A stretch of 64,000 nucleotides of DNA from an uncultured Clostridia bacterium (GTDB lineage Bacteria > Bacillota > Clostridia > TANB77 > CAG-508). A program made the translations under genes and the position numbers. Below the pieces are notes generated by a model, which was not told the DNA's origin, ran no database searches, and saw nothing but the letters and a program-made list of their open reading frames with translations. Numbering within the stretch: position 1 is the first letter of the stretch; the number at the start of each line of letters is the position of its first letter. The stretch spans positions 1-64,000 of the forward strand of contig CAQUUC010000006.1 in assembly GCA_948896235.1 (NCBI GenBank), given 5' to 3'. Shown piece after piece: positions 1 to 8,825 of this stretch.

Positions 1-67
1 TATATTATAATGACCTATGTTATTTGTCAACTCTTTATTGTAAAGTTTTATAATCTATTTTCTATAT

Positions 68-112
68 AAAAAAATCGCTTTAGATCTTTTTTAGATTCTA
101 AAACGATTTTTT
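68..112 (-). terminator. Rho-independent terminator of clpX
   Basis: Just downstream of the clpX stop, the minus strand carries a stem (AAATCGTTTTAG paired with CTAAAGCGATTT, one G:U pair) followed by a T run. The first 67 bases of the window show no gene. Confidence 0.75.
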
Positions 113-116
113 GTTT

Positions 117-1425
117 TTATGCTGTCTCTGTATTTTTTTGTATTACTTTTCTCTTTTTTATATGCTTCTTTACTTGCTTATTTTCATTTAAAATAAGTTT
201 TGGTTCTTTTCCATCTTTTACAGTTTCTTTAGTAACAATACATTTTTCAATTTTAGGATTTGATGGTATCTCAAACATAATGTCTCTCATAATATCTTCA
301 ATTATTGAACGAAGACCTCTTGCCCCTGTATTTCTTTCAATTGCTTTATCTACAATAACCTCTAAAGCTTCTTTCTCAAATTCTAACTCTACATCATCTA
401 ATTCTAACAATTTTTTATATTGTTTTACTAATGCATTCTTTGGTTCTGTTACAATTTGAATTAAAGCTTCTCTATCTAATTCTTTTAATGTTGCAACAAT
501 TGGAAGTCTTCCTACAAACTCTGGAATTAATCCAAATTTTAATAAGTCTTGTGGTAATAATTCTCCATATATAACTGATTTATCTATCTCTTTTTTACTT
601 TCAATTTTTGCTCCAAATCCTATTACTTTTTTTCCAATTCTTTCATCAATAATTTTATCTAATCCTTCAAATGCACCTCCACAAATAAATAATATATTTG
701 CTGTATTTATTTGTATAAATTCTTGATGTGGATGCTTTCTTCCACCTTGTGGCGGAACAGAGGCAACAGTTCCTTCAACTATTTTTAGTAGCGCTTGTTG
801 TACACCTTCTCCACTAACATCTCTTGTAATAGATGGATTCTCAGATTTTCTTGTTATCTTATCTATTTCGTCTATATATATAATTCCTTTTTGGGCAAGT
901 TCTACATCATAATCAGCAGCCTGAATTAGTTTAAGCAAAATATTTTCAACATCTTCACCAACATACCCTGCTTCTGTTAATGTTGTAGCATCTGCAATCG
1001 CAAAAGGTACTTTTAAAATTCTTGCTAAAGTTTGTGCAAGTAAAGTCTTTCCACAACCAGTTGGGCCTAATAATAAAACATTACTTTTACCGAATTTCTA
1101 CATCATTTATTTCATCTTCACTATTAATTCTTTTATAATGATTGTACACTGCAACTGCAAGTGTCTTTTTAGCTTCTTCTTGCCCAATTACATATTGGTC
1201 AAGTATCTTTTTAATTTCCTCTGGTTTTGGTAAATCATTTGCTTCTTCTAGTGTATATCCAATATCATCTTCTTCTATATAATCTTCTTCAAGGATATTC
1301 TTACATAAAAAAATACATTCATCACATATATATACTCCAGGACCTGCTATAATCTTTTTTACAGTATCCTGTGATTTTCCACAAAAAGAACATTTAACAT
1401 TTTTTTCATTTTGGTTTTTAGCCAT
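117..1425 (-). CDS. clpX: ClpX, ATP-dependent protease unfoldase (one CGG +1 shift)
   Basis: AAA+ unfoldase that recognises substrates and feeds them to ClpP. The N-terminus has a C4 zinc finger (Cys12, Cys15, Cys34, Cys37). The reading frame breaks at a CGG codon at 1092-1090 (minus strand), where frame 0 meets TAA at once. Dropping the C at 1092 restores EI-GKSNVLLLGPTGCGKT, with Walker A at about residues 120-127, and then the rest of ClpX through GIIYIDEID (Walker B) to the stop. The full product is 435 residues, a normal ClpX length. Without the shift only the zinc-binding end is made. It lies downstream of clpP and tig on the same strand. Identity is certain; how the shift is achieved is inferred. 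Confidence 0.95.
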
Positions 1426-1476
1426 TTAATTTTCACCCTTCACTCTTATCTCTTACTTCTATATAAAGATTTTACT

Positions 1477-2079
1477 CTACGCTCTTTTATCCATAATTCC
1501 ATCTATTAATCCATATTTTAAAGCTTCTTCAGCAGTCATATAGTTGTCTCTTTCTGTATCTTTTATAATTGTTTCTAAACTTTGACCTGTTCTATCACTT
1601 AATAATTTATTTAATTTTTCTCTTGTTCTTATCATATGATCAGCATGTATTTTTATTTCTGTAGCTTGACCTGATATTCCATTTCCACCTATTAATGGTT
1701 GATGAATTAAAATTTCAGCATTTGGTGTAGCAAATCTTTTTCCTTTTTCACCTGATGCTAAAAGTACTGCTCCCATACTTGCAGCCATACCTATACATAT
1801 TGTAGAAACTGGACATTTTATATAATTCATTGTATCTACTATTCCCATTCCATCTGTTATAGAACCCCCTGGTGAGTTAATGTATAAACTTATCTCCTTA
1901 TCTGGATCTTCTGACTCTAAGAATAAAAGTTGTGCAATTACTAAACTTGCAGTTGTTGGATTAACGTCCTCTCCTAAGAAAATAATTCTATCTTTTAAAA
2001 GTCTAGAGAATATATCATATGATCTTTCTCCTTTATTTGTTTGTTCAATTACATATGGAACTAAACTATCTTGTAACAT
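1477..2079 (-). CDS. clpP: ClpP, ATP-dependent Clp protease proteolytic subunit
   Basis: Serine protease of the cytosolic Clp complex, 200 residues, the usual size. The catalytic triad is visible: Ser101 in GMAASMGA, His126 in ILIHQPL and Asp174 in the DTERDNY segment. The start is set by a strong AAAGGAGG eight bases upstream of the ATG. It sits between tig and clpX on the minus strand, the common tig-clpP-clpX order, so the three probably work and may be transcribed together, although a terminator-like hairpin separates tig from clpP. It stops with TAG. Confidence 0.97.
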   Translation of the reverse strand: MLQDSLVPYVIEQTNKGERSYDIFSRLLKDRIIFLGEDVNPTTASLVIAQLLFLESEDPDKEISLYINSPGGSITDGMGIVDTMNYIKCPVSTICIGMAASMGAVLLASGEKGKRFATPNAEILIHQPLIGGNGISGQATEIKIHADHMIRTREKLNKLLSDRTGQSLETIIKDTERDNYMTAEEALKYGLIDGIMDKRA

Positions 2080-2169
2080 AATTGTTTCCTCCTTTAAAAT
2101 TTGCGAAGTAAATTGTACTCTTCACTTTTAATTTTTAACTATCATTTAGCTTTTTATACATAATATCAC

Positions 2170-2231
2170 AAAAGCCAGAGGTATAGAACATAAAATTAAT
2201 TTACATTTAATACTTCATACCCCCGACTTTT
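2170..2231 (-). terminator. Terminator-like hairpin after tig
   Basis: On the minus strand, AAAAGTCGGGGGTAT can pair with ATACCTCTGGCTTTT using several G:U pairs across a loop of about 30 bases. The plus strand would have mismatches instead, so the hairpin is oriented for tig transcripts. It may be partial attenuation before clpP and not a full stop. Confidence 0.55.
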
Positions 2232-2236
2232 AGTAC

Positions 2237-3520
2237 TTATTTTATTTTTGCATTTTCTACAATAAATTCTACTGCTTTTTCATTTTTTAATGATTCTTTT
2301 ATGTAGTTTACAAATCCTTCATTTTCTTTTAGTTGTTCCTCTTTTTGTCCATACATTTCAGCCATTTGTTTTATTTTTTCATTAACCTTTTCTTCATCTG
2401 CTTCAATATTTTCTGCTTTTATTATTGCTTCTAATACTAATCTACTTTTTACAGATGTAGTTGCTTGTTCTTCATATTCTTTTCTAAATTCAGCTTGTGT
2501 TTTTCCAATCATTTGTAAATAATTATCTAATTTCATTCCTTGGTATGAAAGTCTTTGTTCAATTTCTTTTGTCATATTATCTATTTCTGTTTCAATCATT
2601 CCTGATGGAATATCAATAGTAACATTATCACATACAGCTTTTACTGCTGCATCTTCTGTTTCATATTTTGCTTTATTTTTATTTTCTTCTTCAATTTTTT
2701 CTTTGATGCTATTTTTTAGTTCATCTAATGTGTCAAATTCGCTAACATCTTTTGCGAAATCATCATTAAGTTCTGGTAATTCTTTCTTTTTGATTTCGTG
2801 TAATTTTACTTTAAATGTTGCATCTTTTCCTTTTAATTCTTCTGAAAAATATTCTTCTGGGAATTTTACATTAATATCTTTTTCTTCATCAATTTTCATA
2901 CCTATAATTTGGTCTTCAAATCCTGGTATGAAAGTATTGCTTCCTATTGTTAATTCGTGATTTTCTGCTTTTCCACCTTCAAAAGCCACACCATCAACAA
3001 ATCCTTCAAAATCTATTACTGTAATATCTCCACTTTCTACTGCTCTATCTTCTACTGAAACTAGTCTTGCATTCTTTTCTTGCATATGTCCAAGTTCATG
3101 TTCAATATCATGGTCAGTTACATTATACTCAACTTTTTTTAATTCTATACCTTTATATTTTCCAAGTTCTACTTCTGGTTTAGTTTGAACTACTGCTGTA
3201 AATATTAAGTCTTGTCCTTTTCCAATTTGTTTAACATCTATATCAGGATGGCTTACAGCTTCTATATTGTTTTCTTTTAATTCTTTTTCATATACTTCTG
3301 GCACTACTTCATTGAAAGCATCTTCATAGAATATTTCATCTCCATAATATTTTTCAACAATATTCATTGGAGCTTTACCCTTTCTAAATCCTGGTATATT
3401 AAAATATTTTGCACTTTTTAAATATACTTTTTTAATTGCTTCATCAAATTTAGCAGCTTCAATTGTAAATTCTAATTTTACTTCATTTTTGTTTTCTGTG
3501 TTTTCTACTTTTATACTCAT
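2237..3520 (-). CDS. tig: Trigger factor, ribosome-associated chaperone and peptidyl-prolyl isomerase
   Basis: 427 residues, full length. The N-terminal ribosome-binding domain carries the signature GFRKGKAP at about residues 44-51. An FKBP-type isomerase domain follows at about 150-250 (GDITVIDFEGFVDG), then the helical chaperone arms. It binds nascent chains at the ribosome exit tunnel. It is the first gene of the tig-clpP-clpX cluster. The 190 bases upstream hold its promoter and the terminator of the gene before. Confidence 0.97.
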   Translation of the reverse strand: MSIKVENTENKNEVKLEFTIEAAKFDEAIKKVYLKSAKYFNIPGFRKGKAPMNIVEKYYGDEIFYEDAFNEVVPEVYEKELKENNIEAVSHPDIDVKQIGKGQDLIFTAVVQTKPEVELGKYKGIELKKVEYNVTDHDIEHELGHMQEKNARLVSVEDRAVESGDITVIDFEGFVDGVAFEGGKAENHELTIGSNTFIPGFEDQIIGMKIDEEKDINVKFPEEYFSEELKGKDATFKVKLHEIKKKELPELNDDFAKDVSEFDTLDELKNSIKEKIEEENKNKAKYETEDAAVKAVCDNVTIDIPSGMIETEIDNMTKEIEQRLSYQGMKLDNYLQMIGKTQAEFRKEYEEQATTSVKSRLVLEAIIKAENIEADEEKVNEKIKQMAEMYGQKEEQLKENEGFVNYIKESLKNEKAVEFIVENAKIK

Positions 3521-3663
3521 TTAATTCAAATCCTTTCTTGCTTTTTAAATTAGCCTTTACATTATATCACTTTTTTCTAATATTGCAACCCCTATTTATA
3601 AGGATTTTTACAAAATTGTATGTTTAGACAATTTCATTTTATATGACTTAATATATTTCATAA

Positions 3664-3698
3664 AAAGATAGAAATATATAAAATCTATTTCTATCTTT
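3664..3698 (-). terminator. Terminator of the small gene at 3711
   Basis: A perfect 12-bp stem (AAAGATAGAAAT with ATTTCTATCTTT) is followed on the minus strand by a T run, just past the stop of the 66-residue gene. Confidence 0.8.
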
Positions 3699-3710
3699 TC
3701 AATATTATAT

Positions 3711-3911
3711 TTATTCTCTTTTTGTTATATTTTGCAATTCTTCTGCCTTTTCTTTTTGTTCTGGTAGAGAAACCCAAGCAAAATAAGAACATACAAATTC
3801 CCCATATTTTGTAGCATCTTCTCCTACTTCTGTTCCAAATTCATCTCTTGCCTCTTTAATGTGCTTTTCTCTTTCTTTTAACTGTTCTCCTTTATCTTTG
3901 CTATTATACAT
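3711..3911 (-). CDS. Small charged protein of unknown function (66 aa)
   Basis: I do not recognise this gene. The start at 3911 is chosen because GAGGTG lies eight bases ahead of the ATG; a longer reading from 3995 has no such site. The product is very charged and probably helical in its first half (KGEQLKEREKHIKEARDEF), with a short C-terminal half containing GEFVCSYFAWVSLP. No membrane segment or signal peptide is visible. Its ribosome-binding site and start codon lie inside a hairpin (3909-3958), which suggests translational control. Confidence 0.6.
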   Translation of the reverse strand: MYNSKDKGEQLKEREKHIKEARDEFGTEVGEDATKYGEFVCSYFAWVSLPEQKEKAEELQNITKRE

Positions 3912-3958
3912 AAAAATACACCTCATAACTTTTTTATTTATAAGGTGTGTATTTTTAT
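3909..3958 (-). promoter_or_regulatory. Hairpin hiding the RBS and start of the 66-aa gene
   Basis: In the minus-strand RNA, CATAAAAATACACACCT upstream pairs with AGGTGTATTTTTATG, which holds both the Shine-Dalgarno site and the ATG of the gene at 3711-3911. There are 13 contiguous pairs plus a two-base bulge. Such a structure would block initiation until opened, for example by heat, a ligand or an RNA. The structure is seen; the regulation is inferred. Confidence 0.5.
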
Positions 3959-4058
3959 GTGTTTTATACATTAACAATAAATTTTCACATAACAAAATAA
4001 AGTTATTAATATATAAAATAACATTTTCTTATAATATTTAATTTTTATTCTTGGATTT

Positions 4059-4367
4059 TTAATAGATTTCTAATAATTTTGGTTTTAAATAATTTTCTTT
4101 TTCTGACACAATTCTTAAAATTGTTATTTGACTTTCTTGAATTTTATAAATGATTATATATTTTCCATATGTAATTTTTCTAAAATCTGTTTTTGTTTTC
4201 TTCTCATAGTATAATCTTAGATACATTTTGGGCATACTTTTAAGATTTATATATTTTTCTTTTAATGCTTTTCGAAAATCCCTAAACTTATTGTTAGGTA
4301 AATACATACTCATTCTATATAAATCTTCATCAGCCTGGCTTGCTATAATAATTTTATATTTTTCCAT
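4059..4367 (-). CDS. RelE/ParE-like toxin of a type II toxin-antitoxin pair
   Basis: 102 residues, basic, with the ParE/RelE-like pattern of an N-terminal helix pair and a C-terminal sheet: FRKITYGKYIIIYKI followed by ITILRIVSEKENY. The start at 4367 follows a purine-rich site inside the preceding gene and overlaps that gene's end by 14 bases, typical of translationally coupled antitoxin-toxin pairs. Members of this superfamily either cleave mRNA on the ribosome or poison gyrase; the sequence alone does not say which. Confidence 0.75.
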   Translation of the reverse strand: MEKYKIIIASQADEDLYRMSMYLPNNKFRDFRKALKEKYINLKSMPKMYLRLYYEKKTKTDFRKITYGKYIIIYKIQESQITILRIVSEKENYLKPKLLEIY

Positions 4368-4575
4368 ATAATTGCTCCATTCTTTCTTCGAATTCTTCCC
4401 AAGTATATGTTTTACCGCCATTTTTTAAATCTTCTTCTGCTTCTCTTATAGCATTCATTATATATTCTCTATACATTTCATCTCCTTTCTTTTTTAATTC
4501 TATCTTCTTTAAAATATTAGCTTTGTATGTTTTAAAAATACCTTTAGAGCTGTTTATAGATAATTGTTTTAACAT
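4354..4575 (-). CDS. Antitoxin of the RelE/ParE-type pair
   Basis: 73 residues. The ATG at 4575 has GAAGGAGG at ideal distance. The C-terminal part (YIMNAIREAEEDLKNGGKTY then a WEEFEERM helix) resembles antitoxin tails that wrap around a RelE/ParE toxin. The N-terminal part, basic and lysine-rich, is less typical and may bind DNA. It overlaps the toxin gene and is probably co-transcribed and self-regulated, as usual for the family; no operator was identified. Confidence 0.65.
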   Translation of the reverse strand: MLKQLSINSSKGIFKTYKANILKKIELKKKGDEMYREYIMNAIREAEEDLKNGGKTYTWEEFEERMEQLYGKI

Positions 4576-4679
4576 AAAACTCGCCTCCTTCGAATTTAAC
4601 TTTACCACATCTTTTAAAATTACGCAATACAATTTGTCAAAAATGCACATTATAATTATTTATAATGCGCATTTTATTT

Positions 4680-7298
4680 TTAAATATTTTCATCTCTTAA
4701 AACATCAATAATATTCTCTTTTTTTATCTTGCTACTAGAATATAACATTGTAATAAATACTACTAAATATACTGCTATTATTGAAATTATTATACTACTC
4801 CAAGGTAAGCTGAAGGCAAATTCAATTAAATTGCCAAATCCTTGATTTATTAAATAACATATTCCAATACCAATTGGTAATCCAAAAAGTAATGCTTTTG
4901 TTCCATAGAAGAAACACTCTAAATTTAACATTTTCTTAAAGCCTTTATCTGTCATTCCTATTGATTTTAACATTGCAAACTCTCTTCTTCTTAAATTTAA
5001 ATTAGTAGAAATAGTATTAAAAATATTTGCAATTCCTATTGCTGATATTAGTGCAATAAATCCATATAAGAAAATATTTATGATCATTTTCAAATTACGC
5101 TGTGATTGCATCTCTTCTTTTACGTTTTGTATATTTAATGATATATCTCCTACTTCTCGTTCTAAATTATCTAGTTCTTCTTTTAATTCTTTATCATTTT
5201 TTGCAGTAAATATCATATGTGTATATACATCGTTTTCTAATTTATTTATTTCATTTTCATTAACTATTAATATTAAATTTAAATAATTCGTATTTTTTAT
5301 CCCAAAAGGCATTTCATCTGTTACTTTTGCTAGCTTATATTGAATTTTTTCTGTATTTTCTCCAAGTTTTATTTCACCTTTATCATCTGGCATAGCATAG
5401 GTTTCAATTTCTAGCAATTCATTTTCTTTATAATTCGTAACATTTCCTTCAAGTTGTGCTGTTTTTAATAAATCCACATAGTTTATTAATATAGCTTCAT
5501 TATTTTCCAATTTTTCTAGTCCTATTTTTCTTAAATATTCCTTCATTTGCTTATTGTTTAATGAAATTATATTAATTCCTATATGATATTTATCTTCATA
5601 ATCATTTATATAATCTTTAATATAAGCTTTTTCTTCTTTGGCTTTTTCCATTCTACTATCTAATTTGTTTTTAGGAATAATACTATTTGCATATATATTA
5701 TCATATATTGTTAGCTTATCAATATTTTTAGAACTTTCTATTCTCTCTTTCGCTTTTTTTGCCATTTGCTTACTTTCTTCACTGTTATTTGTATAAATAA
5801 AAATAGAATAATCATAATCTACACTTTCATACATTGCATCAAATCCGCCATACATATATCCTACAAATCCGCTTACCGAAATGAATAATATAATGCTTAT
5901 CATAAGTGAAATAACTGTTGTTCTATATTTTTTTCTACTTCTTTTTAAATTCTTTAGTGCAATTTCTCCTTCGACGCCAAATATTTTATTAATAAATTTA
6001 GGTGTTCTTAATTTTTTAGGTTTTATCTTTATTTCATTATTTCCACGAATTGCTTCTATTGGGGAAATTTTACTTGCACACTTTGCTGGTATTACAACAG
6101 ATAAGTATATTGTTAATGCAATAAGTACTACTGCAATTAGAACTGCTTGCCAAGATACTACTAAGTGTAATGACCAATTAAGTGCTTCTTCTCTCATCAT
6201 AGGTTTTAATAAACTATTAACTACCTTTAAAGTTATTCCTATTCCACCAATTCCAGAAAGTATACCAATTGGAATTCCTATTATGCCTAATATCGCACCT
6301 TCACATATAACAGATTTTTTTATCTGCTTTTTAGTTGCACCTATTGATGATAACATTCCAAATTGCTTTTTCCTCTCCGATACTGAAATTGCAAAACTAT
6401 TATATATAACTAATATAGATCCTACCATTATAACAGCTATTAAAATTCCACATACTGTATATAACATTTCATTAAATCCACTTTGGTTGTTTACTCCTTT
6501 ATATGCGAGTACGTATGTATTGTATTTTACATTATATACTTTCTCACCAAGTGCATTTATTTCATACATTCCTAATTTTTCAGCAATTTCTTCAGTATCC
6601 TTATAAATATTCTTAGCCTTTTTTGAAATAATACCAACATCAACAGTACTAGATGTTATCATATTTTCATTATCTAGAAAAGTTACACCTGCTGTATAAT
6701 TATCAGTTCCTGTTTCAAAATCTGGTCTTTCTATTTTCCCACATATTAAATAGGTCTTTTCCCCCTCTTTTACAAAGGTTTCATTATCTTCTTTTGCTTG
6801 ACTAATTAATTCATATCCATCACTCATTCTTTTGCCAATATCTAGTGTTACCCTGTCACCAATTTTGGGTTCATTTTCTTTACCATCAAAAAAGGTTTTG
6901 CTAAGTACAATTTCATTTTCGTTTTCAGGTAATCTTCCCTCTATTAATTTAACTTTCATATTTTTTAAAGCACTACTATCATATGCTTTTATATATAAGA
7001 ATTCGTCATTTGAATATTTATTCTCAGCCATTCCTACCTTAGACATAATCATAATGTCACTAAAACGTTTATCGTTTCTTATTGTATCAATATCTTCTAT
7101 TTTTGCTTCTTTAAAATATGCATCCCAAGCGCCATCATAACCAATTTCTACATCTAACATAAATCTTTGGAAGGAAACAGCAAGTGTTGCAACAGCAGTA
7201 ATCATTGCACCTGATAATATTATACCTATAATAGTTACTATTGTTCTTTTTTTGTTCATTTTTAGGTAATTCACTGTAAGCTTATTTAATATATTCAT
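4680..7298 (-). CDS. FtsX-like ABC transporter permease (872 aa)
   Basis: Large permease with the duplicated MacB/FtsX layout: one N-terminal membrane helix (about 16-38), an extracellular domain, three helices around 280-410, a linker with another helix near 460-485, a second extracellular domain and three helices near 745-865. The loop motifs SSIGATKKQIKKS and KSIGMTDKGFKK are the ATPase-contact segments of each FtsX domain. It starts 12 bases after the ATPase gene, forming a two-gene operon. Such pairs often export or resist cell-wall-active peptides; the substrate here is unknown. Confidence 0.9.
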   Translation of the reverse strand: MNILNKLTVNYLKMNKKRTIVTIIGIILSGAMITAVATLAVSFQRFMLDVEIGYDGAWDAYFKEAKIEDIDTIRNDKRFSDIMIMSKVGMAENKYSNDEFLYIKAYDSSALKNMKVKLIEGRLPENENEIVLSKTFFDGKENEPKIGDRVTLDIGKRMSDGYELISQAKEDNETFVKEGEKTYLICGKIERPDFETGTDNYTAGVTFLDNENMITSSTVDVGIISKKAKNIYKDTEEIAEKLGMYEINALGEKVYNVKYNTYVLAYKGVNNQSGFNEMLYTVCGILIAVIMVGSILVIYNSFAISVSERKKQFGMLSSIGATKKQIKKSVICEGAILGIIGIPIGILSGIGGIGITLKVVNSLLKPMMREEALNWSLHLVVSWQAVLIAVVLIALTIYLSVVIPAKCASKISPIEAIRGNNEIKIKPKKLRTPKFINKIFGVEGEIALKNLKRSRKKYRTTVISLMISIILFISVSGFVGYMYGGFDAMYESVDYDYSIFIYTNNSEESKQMAKKAKERIESSKNIDKLTIYDNIYANSIIPKNKLDSRMEKAKEEKAYIKDYINDYEDKYHIGINIISLNNKQMKEYLRKIGLEKLENNEAILINYVDLLKTAQLEGNVTNYKENELLEIETYAMPDDKGEIKLGENTEKIQYKLAKVTDEMPFGIKNTNYLNLILIVNENEINKLENDVYTHMIFTAKNDKELKEELDNLEREVGDISLNIQNVKEEMQSQRNLKMIINIFLYGFIALISAIGIANIFNTISTNLNLRRREFAMLKSIGMTDKGFKKMLNLECFFYGTKALLFGLPIGIGICYLINQGFGNLIEFAFSLPWSSIIISIIAVYLVVFITMLYSSSKIKKENIIDVLRDENI

Positions 7299-7310
7299 TC
7301 CTTAATCCCC

Positions 7311-7993
7311 CTATTTTATTTTCTCGTCACTAACAATTTTTCCGTCCTCTATTTTTATAATTCTATCTGCTTCTTTTGCGATACTAGGGTCATGTGTAAT
7401 CATAATTAGTGTTTGATTAAACTCTCTATTTGAAAATTTAAGGAGTTCCAAAATTTCCTTTCCATTTTTGCTATCTAGATTTCCTGTTGGTTCATCTGCT
7501 AAAATTATACTAGGATCATTCATTAAACTTCTTCCAATAGATACACGTTGTTGTTGCCCTCCTGATAATTCATTTGGTAAATGTTTTTCTCTTCCAACTA
7601 ATCCCAAGGTTTTAATTATTTCTTTAAGTCTTTTTTCGTCTACTTTTTTACCATCTAATTTTACTGGAAGTGAAATGTTTTCTTCCACATTTAAAATTGG
7701 AATTAAATTGTAAAACTGATAAATTAGTCCTACATTTCTTCTTCTAAATACTGCTAAATCATTATTATTTAATGAATATATATCTTTATTTTGAATGTAA
7801 ACCTTTCCGTGAACTTGGTCTATCTACTCCTCCTAAAATATGAAGCATAGTAGATTTTCCGTGAGCCTGATGGTCCTATAATTGCTACAAATTCTCCTTC
7901 TTCTACTGAAAAACTTATATTATCAATTGCCTTTACAGTAGTTTCTCCTTTTCCATAAGTTTTAGATAAATTTTCTACTTTTAAAATTTCCAT
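7311..7993 (-). CDS. ABC transporter ATPase of the FtsX/MacB type (two CGG +1 shifts)
   Basis: Cytosolic ATPase that powers the neighbouring permease. The ATG at 7993 has an AGGAGG site. Read plainly, the gene is broken twice: at CGG 7861-7859 and CGG 7809-7807 (minus strand). Dropping the C each time gives one 226-residue protein: MEILKVENLSKTYGKG, Walker A GPSGS-GKST, then GGVDRPSS-GKVYI, the ABC signature LSGGQQQRVSIGRS, Walker B IILADEPTGNLD and the H-loop MITHD. The first shift falls inside Walker A, so any active product needs it. The length equals the usual LolD/MacB-type ATPase. Confidence 0.93.
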
Positions 7994-8102
7994 ATTCTTC
8001 CTCCTATTTTTCTATTAATCTAATTATATATATTTTTCTAAATTTTACTAGGCTTTTAATAATTTCTTAATAAGTTTTAAGAATTTGTTAAATTTTGGGG
8101 TT

Positions 8103-8164
8103 GTCAATGGGGACGGGGAATTTTGACAATTATGAGGTTGTCAAAATTCCCCGTCCCCATTGAC
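8103..8164. repeat. REP-like perfect palindrome (27-bp arms)
   Basis: Two perfect 27-bp arms (8103-8129 and 8138-8164) are separated by TTATGAGG. The arms are G/C-rich (GGGGACGGGGAATTTTGACA) against a 30% GC background. Similar GGGGACGG palindromes are known in Clostridia and Bacillus as REP or IS200-like end sequences mobilised by Y1 transposases. No transposase is present here. It could also terminate the gene at 8175. Confidence 0.75.
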
Positions 8165-8174
8165 CATTTGTTAT

Positions 8175-8468
8175 TTACATTCGTTTTCCCATTAGTTTAA
8201 AATTACCTTTATTTGTATTTGCCATTAATTCTAGTGTTCCATTCATAACTATACAAGTGGCAGTATATTGTATATTGCCCAGTGGTGTATTAAAATTACC
8301 TTTAAAACTTGCTTCATTTTCTTTTGTTTTTACCCCAACAAAATTGTTTCTCATTCCCATTGTTTCAATTATCCCTTGTACATTGTTTCCATTACTCATA
8401 AGTGTTATTGTTCCATTAATTGCACCCATTGGTGTATTTAATGAAGAACTATATTTTCCATCTAACAT
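8175..8468 (-). CDS. Small tandem-motif protein of unknown function (97 aa)
   Basis: The ATG at 8468 has GGGAGG upstream. The protein holds two copies of a motif, NTPMGAINGTITL (about 12-24) and NTPLGNIQYTATC (about 60-72), each followed by strand-like segments, so it looks like a duplicated beta-sheet unit. No signal peptide or membrane helix is seen. I do not recognise the family by name; a function is not assigned. Confidence 0.7.
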   Translation of the reverse strand: MLDGKYSSSLNTPMGAINGTITLMSNGNNVQGIIETMGMRNNFVGVKTKENEASFKGNFNTPLGNIQYTATCIVMNGTLELMANTNKGNFKLMGKRM

Positions 8469-8563
8469 AAGCTACCTCCCACTTAATTATATGCTATTTA
8501 TAATATGCTTTATGATCCTTTTAAGTTCGCTTTTAGAAAAACCGACATTTTTGTCAAAATATA

Positions 8564-8592
8564 TTGACTTTTAGGAAACAGTTTGTTATTAT
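8564..8592 (+). promoter_or_regulatory. Sigma-A-type promoter for the 25-aa peptide gene
   Basis: TTGACT and TATTAT are separated by 17 bases, placed 35 bases ahead of the start codon of the small gene. Confidence 0.65.
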
Positions 8593-8626
8593 ACTAATAA
8601 TCCTTTTAAGAAAGGAGGTGTTGCAA

Positions 8627-8704
8627 TTGAATGCAAACGAACTTATTACTTTTCTAGTAGTATTAGTTATTATTCTATGCACAGGACATAACAATAAAGG
8701 CTAA
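8627..8704 (+). CDS. 25-residue hydrophobic peptide
   Basis: A tiny gene with all the parts of a real one: promoter at 8564-8592, a perfect AAAGGAGG eight bases before a TTG start, a 25-codon frame and a strong terminator directly after. The peptide begins NANELITF and has one hydrophobic stretch (LVVLVIILC) and a polar tail. It could be a type I toxin, a small membrane regulator or a sporulation peptide; nothing in the sequence decides. No antisense RNA gene is obvious. Confidence 0.6.
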   Translation: MNANELITFLVVLVIILCTGHNNKG

Positions 8705-8710
8705 CTACAT

Positions 8711-8744
8711 AAAAAAAACCAGAGGTGCGAACTCTGGTTTTTTT
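8711..8744 (+). terminator. Terminator of the 25-aa peptide gene
   Basis: AAACCAGAG and CTCTGGTTT form the stem, followed by a T run. Confidence 0.85.
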
Positions 8745-8825
8745 GTGTTGCTATGAACACTAACGAACTTTTTCTTACTATTGCATATAAATTATATCTT
8801 ATAATTTTTCACTTGTCAAGATATT

